A stretch of DNA of 64,000 nt, from assembly GCA_002435145.1 (NCBI GenBank), contig DJLT01000115.1, positions 160,580-224,579 of the forward strand, given 5' to 3'. The notes beneath the pieces were generated by a model. It was not told the origin of the DNA, ran no database searches, and saw only the letters and a program-made list of their open reading frames with translations. How positions within the stretch are numbered: position 1 is the stretch's first letter; every line of letters begins with the position of its first letter. The position numbers and the translations under genes were made by a program. Below, piece by piece: positions 24,432 through 34,166 of the stretch. Source of the stretch: Neptuniibacter sp. UBA6509. Its GTDB lineage: Bacteria; Pseudomonadota; Gammaproteobacteria; Pseudomonadales; Balneatricaceae.

Positions 24432-25082
24432 ATGTCACCGCTTTTAATCGTCATTATTATTGTTATATCTGCTTTTATTTTTTTACGTTTAAAAAGAAAG
24501 CAGCTTCATGTTAAACGAAGTCAGTTGGTTGATAGTTTTGTTTTTCCGGACAAAGTTTATGAAAGGGTGCAAGCTGAATACCCGCATTTATCTAAACGGG
24601 AGGTTCAGTCTGTTATAGAGGGACTTCGGGAATATTTTCAGATTAGCTTATTGGCTAAACGAAAAGCGCTAGCTATGCCATCTCAGGCTGTTGATGTTGC
24701 ATGGCATGAGTTTATTTTATTCACTCGAGAGTATCATCACTTTTGTAATAAGGCTTTGGGGCGCTTTTTACATCATACTCCAGCCGAAGCTATGTCTTCT
24801 CCTACTATTGCGCAAGAGGGTATTAAAAGAGCGTGGCGCTTATCCTGTTTTCGGGAGAGTATTAATACTCAGTCTCCTCAGCGGTTACCTCTTCTTTTTT
24901 CGATAGACGCTAAGTTAAAAATTGAAAACGGGTTTAAGTATTCTTTGAATTGCCAAGGAAAGAAGGGGGATCAATACTGTGCGAGTCATATTGGCTGCGG
25001 AAGTGGTTGTTCCGGAGGCAGTAGTGACAGCCATAGTTCAAATGACAGTGGATGCAGTAGTGGTGGTTGCGGGGGAGATTAA
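24432..25082 (+). CDS. glycine-rich-domain (GRDP-like) membrane-anchored protein
   Basis: About 216 residues, starting at the ATG at 24432 with AAGGA 7 nt upstream. A single N-terminal transmembrane helix (about 3-21) is followed by basic residues, then a domain with VDVAWHEFILFTREYHHFCNKALGRFLHHTP. That motif (DxxWHxxIL...YxxFCxxxxGxFxHHxP) is shared with plant and bacterial glycine-rich domain proteins (GRDP). The last 30 residues are Gly/Ser/Cys-rich (GCGSGCSGGSSDSHSSND..., six cysteines). The conserved His and Cys residues could bind a metal, but no function is known to me. It probably lies in one transcript with the lipoprotein gene 55 nt downstream. Confidence 0.65.
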   Translation: MSPLLIVIIIVISAFIFLRLKRKQLHVKRSQLVDSFVFPDKVYERVQAEYPHLSKREVQSVIEGLREYFQISLLAKRKALAMPSQAVDVAWHEFILFTREYHHFCNKALGRFLHHTPAEAMSSPTIAQEGIKRAWRLSCFRESINTQSPQRLPLLFSIDAKLKIENGFKYSLNCQGKKGDQYCASHIGCGSGCSGGSSDSHSSNDSGCSSGGCGGD

Positions 25083-25137
25083 GACCTAGTTAATTTAACA
25101 GAATTAAGATAGTTCCAACTTTACTTGAGGAAAAAGA

Positions 25138-25563
25138 ATGAACACGGCAATGATGAAAATGTTAGCGGCTACAGGTATTTCTGCTTTTTTGGTTATGGGT
25201 TGTGGTGAAGAGGAGAAAACACCGGTTAAAGCAGCCGATGTAGTTGTTGATTCTCCAGGAGCAGCTGTAAACAATGAGTCTGTTTCTGATGAAAAGAGCG
25301 CTGTAGATAAGATAAAAGAAGGCGCAGCAATGACGCTTGAAGGCGCTAAAGAAAAAGCGGCTGAAGTTTCTGGTGACGTCAGTGAGAAAACAGACGCAAT
25401 GTTGGAACAGGCTAAAGATGTAAGTGGTGAAATGGTAGAGAAAGCTAAGGATGTAACATCTGACTCTATCGAAACGGTTAAAGAGGTAACGGCAGATACG
25501 ATTGAATCTGCAAAAGAAGCAACGGCTCAAGGTGCGGATAAAGTCAAAGCAGCGATGGAATAG
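25138..25563 (+). CDS. lipoprotein with 11-residue amphipathic repeats
   Basis: 141 residues. A lipoprotein signal peptide ends LVMG-C22. After a short acidic linker the chain is a run of Lys/Glu/Ala-rich 11-mers, such as SIETVKEVTAD, TIESAKEATAQ and MVEKAKDVTSD, which should form a long amphipathic helix like LEA or apolipoprotein repeats. Asp follows neither +1 nor +2, so outer-membrane sorting is expected. It could stabilise membranes or span part of the periplasm; no family-level function is recognised. A good ribosome-binding site (GAGGAAA) and a strong terminator bracket the gene. Confidence 0.7.
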   Translation: MNTAMMKMLAATGISAFLVMGCGEEEKTPVKAADVVVDSPGAAVNNESVSDEKSAVDKIKEGAAMTLEGAKEKAAEVSGDVSEKTDAMLEQAKDVSGEMVEKAKDVTSDSIETVKEVTADTIESAKEATAQGADKVKAAME

Positions 25564-25587
25564 CGTCGTCTTTTGATTCCTCCTTTT

Positions 25588-25621
25588 AAAAAAAACCGTA
25601 GTGATGAGCTACGGTTTTTTT
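25588..25621. terminator. bidirectional rho-independent terminator
   Basis: CCGTAG (25596-25601) and CTACGG (25609-25614), flanked by A-run and T-run, serve the plus-strand lipoprotein gene and the minus-strand NlpC/P60 gene. Confidence 0.85.
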
Positions 25622-25628
25622 CTTCAAA

Positions 25629-26120
25629 TTAAATTTCTGACTTTCCTTGTGGCCTTATAGATTTCCAATAGTGTTGATGCCAATAAGGGTTATCTAGTCT
25701 GCTTAAGGTTACCCCTTTGCTGGTGGATGCATGCATAAATACACCTTGTTCAACATACACACCTACGTGACGTTGTTTACTTCCGGTTCTGAAGAAAACC
25801 AGATCACCAGGGGCTAGGTTTCTACGTTGGATGTTTTCTCCAGTGGTAACTTGATCAATGGTGGTTCTAGGAAGATTTAAACCAAATACTTTTTGATATG
25901 TGATTTTTGTATAAGCAGAGCAATCAATACCTTTTCGGGAGTTTCCGCCTAGCTGATAAGGTGTACCTTCCCATTTTGAGTGTTGTGCTAATAAATCATA
26001 GGCTGTAGATGATTGTGGGGTTATCGCGAGTGTTTGAGAGTGTGTTTTTGTGGAGTTAGAGCTACAACCCTGCAACGTAAGAATGAGTAAAAAACATACA
26101 GCGATTGTTCGTAAATTCAT
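25629..26120 (-). CDS. NlpC/P60 family murein endopeptidase lipoprotein (MepS/Spr-like)
   Basis: About 163 residues from the ATG at 26120 (GGAGA 7 nt upstream). The lipobox is LTLQG-C19. The catalytic domain shows YQLGGNSRKGIDCSAY with the nucleophile Cys67, His118 in QRHVGVY and the polar third residue His130 in VFMHAST. Such enzymes cut the peptide cross-links of peptidoglycan in the periplasm to allow wall growth. Single gene, terminator shared with the convergent lipoprotein gene. Confidence 0.9.
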   Translation of the reverse strand: MNLRTIAVCFLLILTLQGCSSNSTKTHSQTLAITPQSSTAYDLLAQHSKWEGTPYQLGGNSRKGIDCSAYTKITYQKVFGLNLPRTTIDQVTTGENIQRRNLAPGDLVFFRTGSKQRHVGVYVEQGVFMHASTSKGVTLSRLDNPYWHQHYWKSIRPQGKSEI

Positions 26121-26259
26121 CAATTGTCTCCATAAATGATCATAAGTTCATTTGCTAACAGTATAACCCTAACTAATATGTACTAAACAGTTTGGCTTTC
26201 TTGGCGGAACTGCCTATCATGCCCAGCTATTTTTCATCATCTCTAGAAAGCGATTGATA

Positions 26260-29133
26260 ATGACCGAAGAATTTCAGATTGGCCAGCGTTGGTATAGTTA
26301 CACAGAAGCGGAACTTGGTTTAGGTGTCGTCACAGAACTGGTAGATCGACGCGTAGACATATTGTTTCCTGCAACAGGTGAAGAGCGTACCTATGCGCAA
26401 ACTAACGCTCCATTAAGTCGTATCATTTATCCAATAGGTGACCAGATCGCGGATGATGAGGGGCTTTCTATTACCGTGACTGAACATCAAGAAAGCAAAG
26501 GATGTGTGATCTATTTCGGTGATGATGAAAATGGAGATGAGCAGATCATTCATGAAGCATCATTGGAAAGTGCTGTTCATTTCAGTAAACCTTATGAACG
26601 TCTATTTGCAGGCCAAATTGATAAATTACGACACTATGAGCTGCGCTTAGAAACGTTAAAGCATCAACATAACCATCAGCAGTCTGAAGCTTATGGTCTT
26701 TTAGGTCCGCGTGTTCAATATCTTCCACATCAGTTTTATATTGCATCTGAAGTTGGTAAGCGTATGGCGCCACGCGTGTTATTAGCGGATGAGGTCGGTT
26801 TAGGTAAAACGATTGAAGCGGGTCTAATCATTCATCAGCAATTGGTGTCAGGTTTAGCTAACCGTATCTTAATTGTGGTACCGGATAGTTTGATTCACCA
26901 GTGGCTTGTTGAAATGCTGCGTCGTTTTAATCTTCACTTTTCAATTTTAGATGAAGAGCGTTGTATCGACAGCGAAGGGAATCCATTTGAAAGCGCTCAA
27001 CTTGTTTTGTGTCCACTTTCTCTATTCACTCAAGAAGATAAATATTTAGATCAGGCGGTGAGTGCTGGTTGGGATCTGATGGTGGTGGATGAAGCACACC
27101 ACTTAGGTTGGAGCGAAGAGGGTGCAAGTCACTCCTACCGTTGTGTAGAGGCATTAGCGCAACAGGTTAAAGGGTTGCTGCTGTTAACTGCGACTCCTGA
27201 GCAGCTAGGGATAGAAAGTCACTTTGCTCGTTTAAGGTTGCTTGACCCTGATCGTTATTATGATCTAGAGAAATTCATTGCAGAAGAGCAAGACTTTAAA
27301 TGTGTTAATCAGCTCATTGAAGTTTTACAAGAACCCGAAAGCTGGGAGAGCGCTCTTAGTGATCAGGCAATGACCGGTCTGCTACACCAGTATTTAGGCG
27401 ATGAAGCTGCCGACCTGTTAGAACAGCATAAAGACGATGACAGTGACGCTAGAGCTGAATTGATCGATAAAACGGTAAAAGCGCTTTTAGATCAGCATGG
27501 CACAGGTCGTGTGTTGTTCAGGAATACTCGTGAAAGTGTTAAAGGCTTTCCGCAACGAAAACTGCATACCTACAAATTAGAACTGCCTGAAGCTTATAAA
27601 GATGTTATAGATGAGGCGACTATGGAGCGACGCCTGCATCCTGAAACCTTAATAGGTGACGGAGTCGGTTCTGCGTGGCTATTGGAAGATAACCGGGCTG
27701 ATTGGTTAATTAAATGGCTTGATGATTACCGTGGCGAAAAGATTTTAGTTATCTGTGCGCATGCTCAAACGGCAATTACGCTTGAGAAACAGCTGCGTTT
27801 ATTTGAAGGGCGACGTACCGCTCTTTTCCATGAAGGGATGAGCCTAGTTGAACGTGATCGTGCAGCGGCTTATTTCGCAGACAGTGAGCAAGGTGCTCAA
27901 TTATTAGTCTGTTCTGAAATTGGTAGTGAAGGGCGAAATTTCCAGTTTGCTCATAATATGGTGATGTTTGACCTACCAATGAATCCTGATCTGCTAGAGC
28001 AGAGAATCGGACGCTTGGATCGCATCGGGCAGCTAAAAGACGTCAATATACATGTTCCGTATTTTGAAAATAGCGCGCAAGAGGTGTTGTTACGTTGGTA
28101 TGCGGAAGGTTTGGGCGCGTTTGAACAGGTGTGTCCTACAGGTCATAGTTTGATGCAGCAGTACGCAACAGAGCTCCATCAGTGTATGGAAAATACAGAT
28201 AAGGCTGATGAGGTTGAGCTTCTGATTAAGAAAACAGCATCTAGCCAATCAGAACTGCTAAGTGAACTGCAGCAAGGTCGTGATCGTTTATTGGAGCTTA
28301 ACTCTTGTAATACGGATCTGGCTGAAAGCCTGCTTGATGCGGTTGAAGAGGATAGCAAACCGGGAACGTTAGCTTCTTATATGGGGCGAGTGTTCGATCA
28401 CTTTGGAGTGGAGCAGGAAACAACAGGTATTAACGGGGTCATCTTGCATCCCGGTGATCACATGCTAAGTAGTCATTTCCCCGGATTACCGAGTGATGGT
28501 ATGACGGCGACTTTCCAGCGCAATGAGGCCTTGTCTCGTGAAGATATGCATTATCTTAGCTGGGAGCATCCTATGGTGTCTGGTTCAATGGAGATGATGC
28601 TGGAGGGAAGCTACGGTAGTTCTACTCTATGTACTATGAAGCTGTTGCCTTTGAAGGCGGGTAGTTTATTGATTGAAGCTATTTTCCGAGTTCATTGTAT
28701 CTCCGAAAAGTCCTTACAGCTGCAGAGATATCTATCCGACGCTTGTTTGCGTCGAGTTATCGATAGTAATGGCAATGATTTAACGGATGTTATTACCGAG
28801 CAGCACTTTGCAACGTTAGGTAAGCGTGTAGGCAAGAATGTAGCGTATAACCTTGTTAAGCACACTCGTGATGATATAAACACGTTAGTAACTAAGCTTG
28901 AAAGTCAGGTCGAAGAGACAGAAGAGCAGCTTTTAGCAGAAGCTTTATCATCGTTGAAGGAGCAACAGCAAGAGGAGAAGGAGCGTTTAGTTTCATTATC
29001 CAAAGTGAATCCTAATATACGGGATGAAGAGCTTGAAGCTCATGATCTTTTAACTGCCAAACTTATCGAATCACTTGAAGGGGCTTCCCTGAAAATGGAT
29101 GCGATACGTGTCGCTGTTGTCACCCATGAATAA
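26260..29133 (+). CDS. rapA: RNA polymerase-associated protein RapA
   Basis: About 957 residues, near the usual size. N-terminal Tudor-like domains (GQRWYSYTEAELGLGVV) are followed by a SWI2/SNF2 ATPase with ADEVGLGKTIEAGLI, DEAHH, LLLTATPEQLG, then SEIGSEGRNFQFA and EQRIGRLDRIGQ. RapA binds RNA polymerase and recycles stalled complexes. The ATG at 26260 (MTEEFQIGQ) is preferred over the in-frame TTG at 26254. A terminator follows at once. Confidence 0.95.
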   Translation: MTEEFQIGQRWYSYTEAELGLGVVTELVDRRVDILFPATGEERTYAQTNAPLSRIIYPIGDQIADDEGLSITVTEHQESKGCVIYFGDDENGDEQIIHEASLESAVHFSKPYERLFAGQIDKLRHYELRLETLKHQHNHQQSEAYGLLGPRVQYLPHQFYIASEVGKRMAPRVLLADEVGLGKTIEAGLIIHQQLVSGLANRILIVVPDSLIHQWLVEMLRRFNLHFSILDEERCIDSEGNPFESAQLVLCPLSLFTQEDKYLDQAVSAGWDLMVVDEAHHLGWSEEGASHSYRCVEALAQQVKGLLLLTATPEQLGIESHFARLRLLDPDRYYDLEKFIAEEQDFKCVNQLIEVLQEPESWESALSDQAMTGLLHQYLGDEAADLLEQHKDDDSDARAELIDKTVKALLDQHGTGRVLFRNTRESVKGFPQRKLHTYKLELPEAYKDVIDEATMERRLHPETLIGDGVGSAWLLEDNRADWLIKWLDDYRGEKILVICAHAQTAITLEKQLRLFEGRRTALFHEGMSLVERDRAAAYFADSEQGAQLLVCSEIGSEGRNFQFAHNMVMFDLPMNPDLLEQRIGRLDRIGQLKDVNIHVPYFENSAQEVLLRWYAEGLGAFEQVCPTGHSLMQQYATELHQCMENTDKADEVELLIKKTASSQSELLSELQQGRDRLLELNSCNTDLAESLLDAVEEDSKPGTLASYMGRVFDHFGVEQETTGINGVILHPGDHMLSSHFPGLPSDGMTATFQRNEALSREDMHYLSWEHPMVSGSMEMMLEGSYGSSTLCTMKLLPLKAGSLLIEAIFRVHCISEKSLQLQRYLSDACLRRVIDSNGNDLTDVITEQHFATLGKRVGKNVAYNLVKHTRDDINTLVTKLESQVEETEEQLLAEALSSLKEQQQEEKERLVSLSKVNPNIRDEELEAHDLLTAKLIESLEGASLKMDAIRVAVVTHE

Positions 29134-29153
29134 GTAGCCTTTAAGTGATATTT

Positions 29154-29181
29154 AAAAAACCAGTTCATTCTGGTTTTTTTT
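29154..29181 (+). terminator. rho-independent terminator of rapA
   Basis: Stem AAAAAACCAG / CTGGTTTTTT with loop TTCATT and a run of eight T. Confidence 0.85.
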
Positions 29182-29381
29182 GTTGTAAATAGAATGACTT
29201 AAAAGTACGTTAAGCTAAGTGATTAGATCGCTGATTGATCTTAAGCAATACGTTCTAATTATAATGGTATACACTTGATTAGAGTTTTCGGCAGGTGTGT
29301 TAATACAGCTTGCCACTTATCAAATTTAAGCATTATTTGGCAGTGCCGAGTAGTTGTTAATGCGTAGTCTAGAGGTGAAAT

Positions 29382-30977
29382 ATGTTTGGTTCTATCTCCA
29401 CATTAATTGACACTGTGCTGAGGGCGTTCGGTTTTAAAACCCTGAATAGTCAGTTCACTTTGTCTTACGCATTAGTATTTATACTGGCTGCGTCTTCTGG
29501 TATTAGTTTGTATTTCAGCATGGCGATTAATCCGCAAACGATCAATATGGCCGGTCGCCAGCGCATGTTAAGTCAAAAGATTGCGAAGGAAGCTTTGTTG
29601 GTAGCCGCTCAAATTGAGCAAGAATCTACGCTGAAGAAAACGATGCAACTGTTTGAAACGTCGCATCAGGCTATTTTGAATGGTGACACAAAACTAGGTT
29701 TAAATGCGACAACAGATCCAGAGATTAAGGCTCAACTGAAGCATGTTGAACAGTTGTGGAGTGATTATAAGAAAGTTATTGAGCAGCATATTATTGAGAG
29801 CAATGATCAGTCATTGTCGGCCATACAAGTACAGTCGCCAGTAGTGCTTAAAGAGATGAATAAGGCGGTTATGATGATGACCGAAAAGGCGAGTACTACG
29901 AGCCGGAATCAGCTGCTATTAGCATTTGTCTGCGTTGTAGGTATATTGCTGCTGGTTGTTTTTGGACGCGTTTTTGGTTTGCGTATGCTTATGGATAATA
30001 TCACGCGCTTGAATGCGAGAATGACAGAAGTAGGGCAAGGAAATTTCTCGCACCGTTTTACTGTGAGTCATACAGATAATGAGATAGGTCAGATGTTTAA
30101 GGCATATAATACAATGCTGGATCATGTGGGTGGCTTATTACAATCGGTACAAAAAGTCTCAAAGAATACAGAGCTACATATTGATAATGTAGTGCAAGCA
30201 ACCTCTGATGCAAATGCAGGTGTTAGTAAACAGTACGAAGATATCGAGCTTGTTGCAGCGGCAATGACTGAAATGAGTGCAACTGTTCAGGAAGTTGCAA
30301 ATAATGCAGTAGAGGCTGAGAAAGCTGCACAAGAGACCGATGCTTATGCCAAAAGTGGTGGAGATGTTGTCGGTGAATCAGGCTCTCAAGCCAATGAGAT
30401 GCTGGATAAATTAAATAATACTGCGAATATCCTAAAAGAGCTGGAATCCGAAAGCTTAGCCGTAGGTAATGTAACATCCGTAATTAACGGTATTGCGGAG
30501 CAAACAAATTTGTTGGCACTGAACGCTGCCATTGAGGCTGCTCGTGCAGGAGATCAGGGACGTGGATTTGCTGTGGTAGCGGATGAAGTTCGTACCTTAG
30601 CTCAACGAACGCAGCAGTCTACAAAAGAGATTCAGGATATTATTGAGCGACTTCAGAAAAAAGCTGAAAATGCAGTAACTTCCATGGAGGTGACTACCAA
30701 TTTAGCTGAGCGCAGTAGTGAACTTTCATCATCTGCCGCAAATGTTCTAGATCAAATTATTACTTCGGCTAATACCATCTCTTCTATGAATACGATGATA
30801 TCTACTGCAGCTGAGCAGCAGTCGTCTGTAGCATCAGATATTGATAATAGAGTTGTTAATATCTCTGATATAGCAGGCCAAACTAAAAATGATACTCAAC
30901 GTGTTGTTGAAGCTACGGAGCAGATCCGTCGTGAAGCACATGAATTGAATCAACTAGTAATGAAGTTCCGGTTATAA
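29382..30977 (+). CDS. methyl-accepting chemotaxis protein with PilJ/NarX-type sensor
   Basis: 531 residues. TM1 at about 22-45; the periplasmic part begins with [21 protein letters not shown], the signature of the type IV pili methyl-accepting N-terminal (PilJ_N, NarX-like) domain; TM2 at about 180-200; HAMP; and a cytoplasmic signalling domain with the invariant hairpin tip [32 protein letters not shown] near 370-400. It relays an external signal to CheA; nitrate-like or small ligands are known for related sensor domains but are not shown here. It has no C-terminal CheR-tethering pentapeptide. Single gene, terminator at 30999-31032. Confidence 0.92.
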   Translation: MFGSISTLIDTVLRAFGFKTLNSQFTLSYALVFILAASSGISLYFSMAINPQTINMAGRQRMLSQKIAKEALLVAAQIEQESTLKKTMQLFETSHQAILNGDTKLGLNATTDPEIKAQLKHVEQLWSDYKKVIEQHIIESNDQSLSAIQVQSPVVLKEMNKAVMMMTEKASTTSRNQLLLAFVCVVGILLLVVFGRVFGLRMLMDNITRLNARMTEVGQGNFSHRFTVSHTDNEIGQMFKAYNTMLDHVGGLLQSVQKVSKNTELHIDNVVQATSDANAGVSKQYEDIELVAAAMTEMSATVQEVANNAVEAEKAAQETDAYAKSGGDVVGESGSQANEMLDKLNNTANILKELESESLAVGNVTSVINGIAEQTNLLALNAAIEAARAGDQGRGFAVVADEVRTLAQRTQQSTKEIQDIIERLQKKAENAVTSMEVTTNLAERSSELSSSAANVLDQIITSANTISSMNTMISTAAEQQSSVASDIDNRVVNISDIAGQTKNDTQRVVEATEQIRREAHELNQLVMKFRL

Positions 30978-30998
30978 AATTGAGCTGAGCGGATTACC

Positions 30999-31032
30999 AA
31001 AACAGCGCCACTTATTTAAGTGGCGCTGTTTT
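30999..31032. terminator. bidirectional terminator between the chemoreceptor gene and hrpB
   Basis: A perfect 15-bp stem (AAAACAGCGCCACTT / AAGTGGCGCTGTTTT) with an ATTT loop. The hrpB stop lies at its right edge. Confidence 0.9.
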
Positions 31033-33568
31033 ATGTGCGTTTATGTTTAACCCTTGAAGTAGGGATCGCCTCTAAAGGGTTATCAGGCCAAGGATGTTTA
31101 GGATACCTGCCTTTCATATCTTTCTGGACTTCTTTATAAGCATTTTCCCAAAAGCTGGCTAGATCTTGTGTGACTTGGAGGGGGCGCCTTGCAGGAGAGA
31201 GTAGATGAAGCTGTAGAGCTACCTGATTTGCTATCTTGGGCGTTTCTTTACAGCCAAACATCTCCTGAAGTTTTACTGCTAACACCGGAGGGTTTTGAGA
31301 ATAGTCGATTGTGATGCTAGAGCCTGAAGGTACGCGTAACTTTTCAGGTGCAAGTTTGTTTAGTTCCTGAGGAAGCGGCCATGGCAATAGTGAGTGGAGA
31401 ATACTTTTCATATCAAGCTGCTTAAGATGGGCTAAGCGCGTTACGTTATGTAGATAGGGGCCTAGCCATGTTTCTAAATCCTTCTCTAAACATTTGTCAC
31501 TTAGATTAGGCCACTTGATTGAAGCACTTGTGGGTGATTTTTGGTTTTGAATACTTACATTGTGTAGAAAACTCACCCGCTGTTTCCACTGAAGTAAATC
31601 TTTTGTCCAAGGGAGTATTCCGATTCCTCTTTTTCGAATGACCTCTATCAGTGATGAGGTAATCGATTCTTGAGATGGAGATTTTAAGGGTGTTGAATCT
31701 ATTGCTAGCGTTCCGAGCTTTGTTTGCGATTCTGCAACAATTCTATCTGTTTGATTATCCCAGTTTATAACTTCTGTCGTTTTAGTGAGTTCTTTAAGAT
31801 AGCTCTTAATGTGTAATGGATTGATTGGAGCAGCTAAGGGAATCAAATCGGTTGCTTGCCCCTCTTTACCAATGACCTGTGCAATGGATATCCATTGATG
31901 AATAGTCAGCTTATCAAGGTTGAATAAGTTAGCGGCACGGCCATTGCTCATTTTATAAGTAGTACTGCCTTTGCTGCGTTGTTTAGCAATACGATCAGGG
32001 TAGGCAAAAGCTAATAATAGGCCTGCTTGTTCCTCAGTGGGTACTTGAACGGGAGTTGGTGATGGCACAGCCTTTAAGCAGAGTTGCTGGTATTGCTTTG
32101 CTTGTTTATGTAGTCGCTTCCAGAGCTCTTTTTGTTGGTAGGGCGAGCTATCAAGCCATTCTAAACGATCATTAATATTTGCGCCGGATTCTCGTAATGG
32201 ATCTTTTTCCATTAAGAGTGCTGCAATCAGGCAGGCTTTGTTGCTGAGACCAATCTCAGTGCCTCTAATAAGCATGTGACCAATGCGCGGATGAGCCGGG
32301 AACTGTGCGAGTGCTTCGCCGTGCTTAGATATCTTGCCATCAGAGACAGTGCCAAGCTTTTGGAGTAAGTGGTTGGCATGTAGTAAGGCTGATTCAGGAG
32401 GGGAGTCTAACCAGCATAATTGTTTAGGGTCTTGAATATCCCAGCTAAGCAACTGTAGAGCAAGCCCCGTTAAATCTGCTTGTAATATTTCAGCTGAATC
32501 AAATTGTGTAAGTTGATCCTGTTGAGATTCGCGCCATAACCTGTAACAGGTACCTTGAGATAACCTTCCTGCACGTCCAGCGCGTTGTGTGGCTGTTGCT
32601 TTAGATACTTTCCTATCAAAAAGCCTCGTCATCGCGGTTTTTGGGTCATATTTGGCTTCACGACCTAAACCGCTATCAATGACGACTGTAATTCCTTCAA
32701 TCGTCAGGCTGGTTTCGGCAATGTTGGTTGCTAATACTATTTTTCTTTTTCCCGATGGCGCTGGATTGATTGCTTCCTGTTGCTTACTGAGCTTCAAGTT
32801 TCCGTGAAGTGGGGAAACGACTATTTCATCGCTTATACGCTCTGACTTAAGTGCTTCGTTGAGAAGAGTTTCTGTTTGGCGAATCTCTTTTGAGCCAGGT
32901 AAAAAACAGAGGATGCTCCCGCTTTGATCAGAGATAGCTTTTAAAATTGTATTAACAACATGCTTTTCCAGCCATTGCCCTCGTTTAGGTTCTCCAACAA
33001 ACGTTAAATCGACCGGGTATGCACGACCTTTACTACTAACAATGGGGGCGTCATTCATTAATGCCGAGATAGCTTTGCCATCTAAAGTGGCAGACATAAT
33101 GAGAATCTTTAAAGGTAAATCATCTCTGAAAATTGAACGTGCTTCTTGTGTTAATGCTAGTCCAAGATCAGCATCTAAACTACGTTCATGGAATTCGTCG
33201 AAGATTACGAGCCCATATCCATCAAGACTAGGGTCCGTCTGTAATAAACGCGACAGTATTCCTTCGGTTATGATTTCTATCCGTGTTTTGCTACTGATTT
33301 TTTGCTCTAGTCGAATACGATAACCAACCGTTTCTCCTACGGACTCATTTAGCATATCCGCCATACGTGTTGCGGCATTTTTTGCGGCTAAGCGTCTGGG
33401 TTCAAGCATTAATATTTTCTGATCGCCCAACCACGTTTCATTGATTAGGGATAATGGCACTTGAGTTGTTTTACCAGCGCCGGGAGGGGCTTCAAGAATG
33501 ACCTCGTTACGGTTATTAAGTGAGTCACATAGTTGAGGTATGACAGATAAAATAGGTAAGTTAGGCAT
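31031..33568 (-). CDS. hrpB: ATP-dependent RNA helicase HrpB
   Basis: 845 residues, the normal length. DEAH/RHA helicase motifs: APPGAGKTTQVP (I), EPRRLAAKNAA (Ia), DEFHERS (II), SATLDG (III), TNIAETSLTIEG (V) and QRAGRAGRLSQG (VI), then the HrpB-type C-terminal region ending in a PxHPWPDNPL motif. HrpB helicases are non-essential and in some bacteria affect RNA processing. Single gene with a shared terminator. Confidence 0.95.
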   Translation of the reverse strand: MPNLPILSVIPQLCDSLNNRNEVILEAPPGAGKTTQVPLSLINETWLGDQKILMLEPRRLAAKNAATRMADMLNESVGETVGYRIRLEQKISSKTRIEIITEGILSRLLQTDPSLDGYGLVIFDEFHERSLDADLGLALTQEARSIFRDDLPLKILIMSATLDGKAISALMNDAPIVSSKGRAYPVDLTFVGEPKRGQWLEKHVVNTILKAISDQSGSILCFLPGSKEIRQTETLLNEALKSERISDEIVVSPLHGNLKLSKQQEAINPAPSGKRKIVLATNIAETSLTIEGITVVIDSGLGREAKYDPKTAMTRLFDRKVSKATATQRAGRAGRLSQGTCYRLWRESQQDQLTQFDSAEILQADLTGLALQLLSWDIQDPKQLCWLDSPPESALLHANHLLQKLGTVSDGKISKHGEALAQFPAHPRIGHMLIRGTEIGLSNKACLIAALLMEKDPLRESGANINDRLEWLDSSPYQQKELWKRLHKQAKQYQQLCLKAVPSPTPVQVPTEEQAGLLLAFAYPDRIAKQRSKGSTTYKMSNGRAANLFNLDKLTIHQWISIAQVIGKEGQATDLIPLAAPINPLHIKSYLKELTKTTEVINWDNQTDRIVAESQTKLGTLAIDSTPLKSPSQESITSSLIEVIRKRGIGILPWTKDLLQWKQRVSFLHNVSIQNQKSPTSASIKWPNLSDKCLEKDLETWLGPYLHNVTRLAHLKQLDMKSILHSLLPWPLPQELNKLAPEKLRVPSGSSITIDYSQNPPVLAVKLQEMFGCKETPKIANQVALQLHLLSPARRPLQVTQDLASFWENAYKEVQKDMKGRYPKHPWPDNPLEAIPTSRVKHKRT

Positions 33569-33712
33569 GATGACAGTATTTAGAGAGTCGAAGGCGTATT
33601 CTAGCAGTTTTATTGAGTGAATTTAGCTATATAGATTTACACTATCTTCAGGGGCGCTACAATGAATAGGCAATGTGATTTTATTGTAGCGTTTAATAGT
33701 CAAGGAGCCTTA

Positions 33713-34015
33713 ATGGCTGGAAATTTTAGAGGTCGCAAAGGCGGCTATAAAAAAACACCAAAACTTGCGGGTCGAGGTGTGTTAGAAAGCGTAGAAACGG
33801 ATGGACCACATGTTGAGTGGGTAGGTATGCCTCCGTACTATATTCATATTATTACGGTTGATGGTGAGAAATATTCCTATATGTCTCCGGATAAAGCGTT
33901 GGAGATTGAGTTAGGAAAGAAAGTGACATTCCGATACAAAGAGACAAGCAAAGGTAATTTTGTAGATAAACGCTCATTGGGTGTTGTCATTGATCCTAGT
34001 GAACTGGGGTATTGA
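33713..34015 (+). CDS. conserved-looking small hypothetical protein
   Basis: About 100 residues from ATG 33713 (MAGNFRGRKGGYKKTPKLAG), with AAGGAG about 7 nt upstream; the frame is open to 33662 without a ribosome-binding site there. The basic N-terminus is followed by a beta-rich region (YYIHIITVDGEKYSYMSPDKALEIELGKKVTFRYKET) that looks like a small SH3- or OB-like barrel. I do not recognise the family. The basic start plus small barrel would fit nucleic-acid binding, but that is a guess. A terminator lies 20 nt after the stop, so it is a complete single-gene unit. Confidence 0.6.
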   Translation: MAGNFRGRKGGYKKTPKLAGRGVLESVETDGPHVEWVGMPPYYIHIITVDGEKYSYMSPDKALEIELGKKVTFRYKETSKGNFVDKRSLGVVIDPSELGY

Positions 34016-34033
34016 GGAACAGGGTTTACTATT

Positions 34034-34059
34034 AAAGCAGCTTGAACGCTGCTTTTTTT
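34034..34059 (+). terminator. rho-independent terminator
   Basis: AAAGCAGC TTGAAC GCTGCTTT followed by T residues; ends the transcript of the gene at 33713-34015. Confidence 0.85.
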
Positions 34060-34166
34060 GTGCCTTGAAAATGAATAAACGTTTCATAATTATATAGTTA
34101 CATAAAAGAGCAATTTGTCTGAACTGTACTATTCTGAAATAAAAATCACTTCGAGGTTTTGATATT

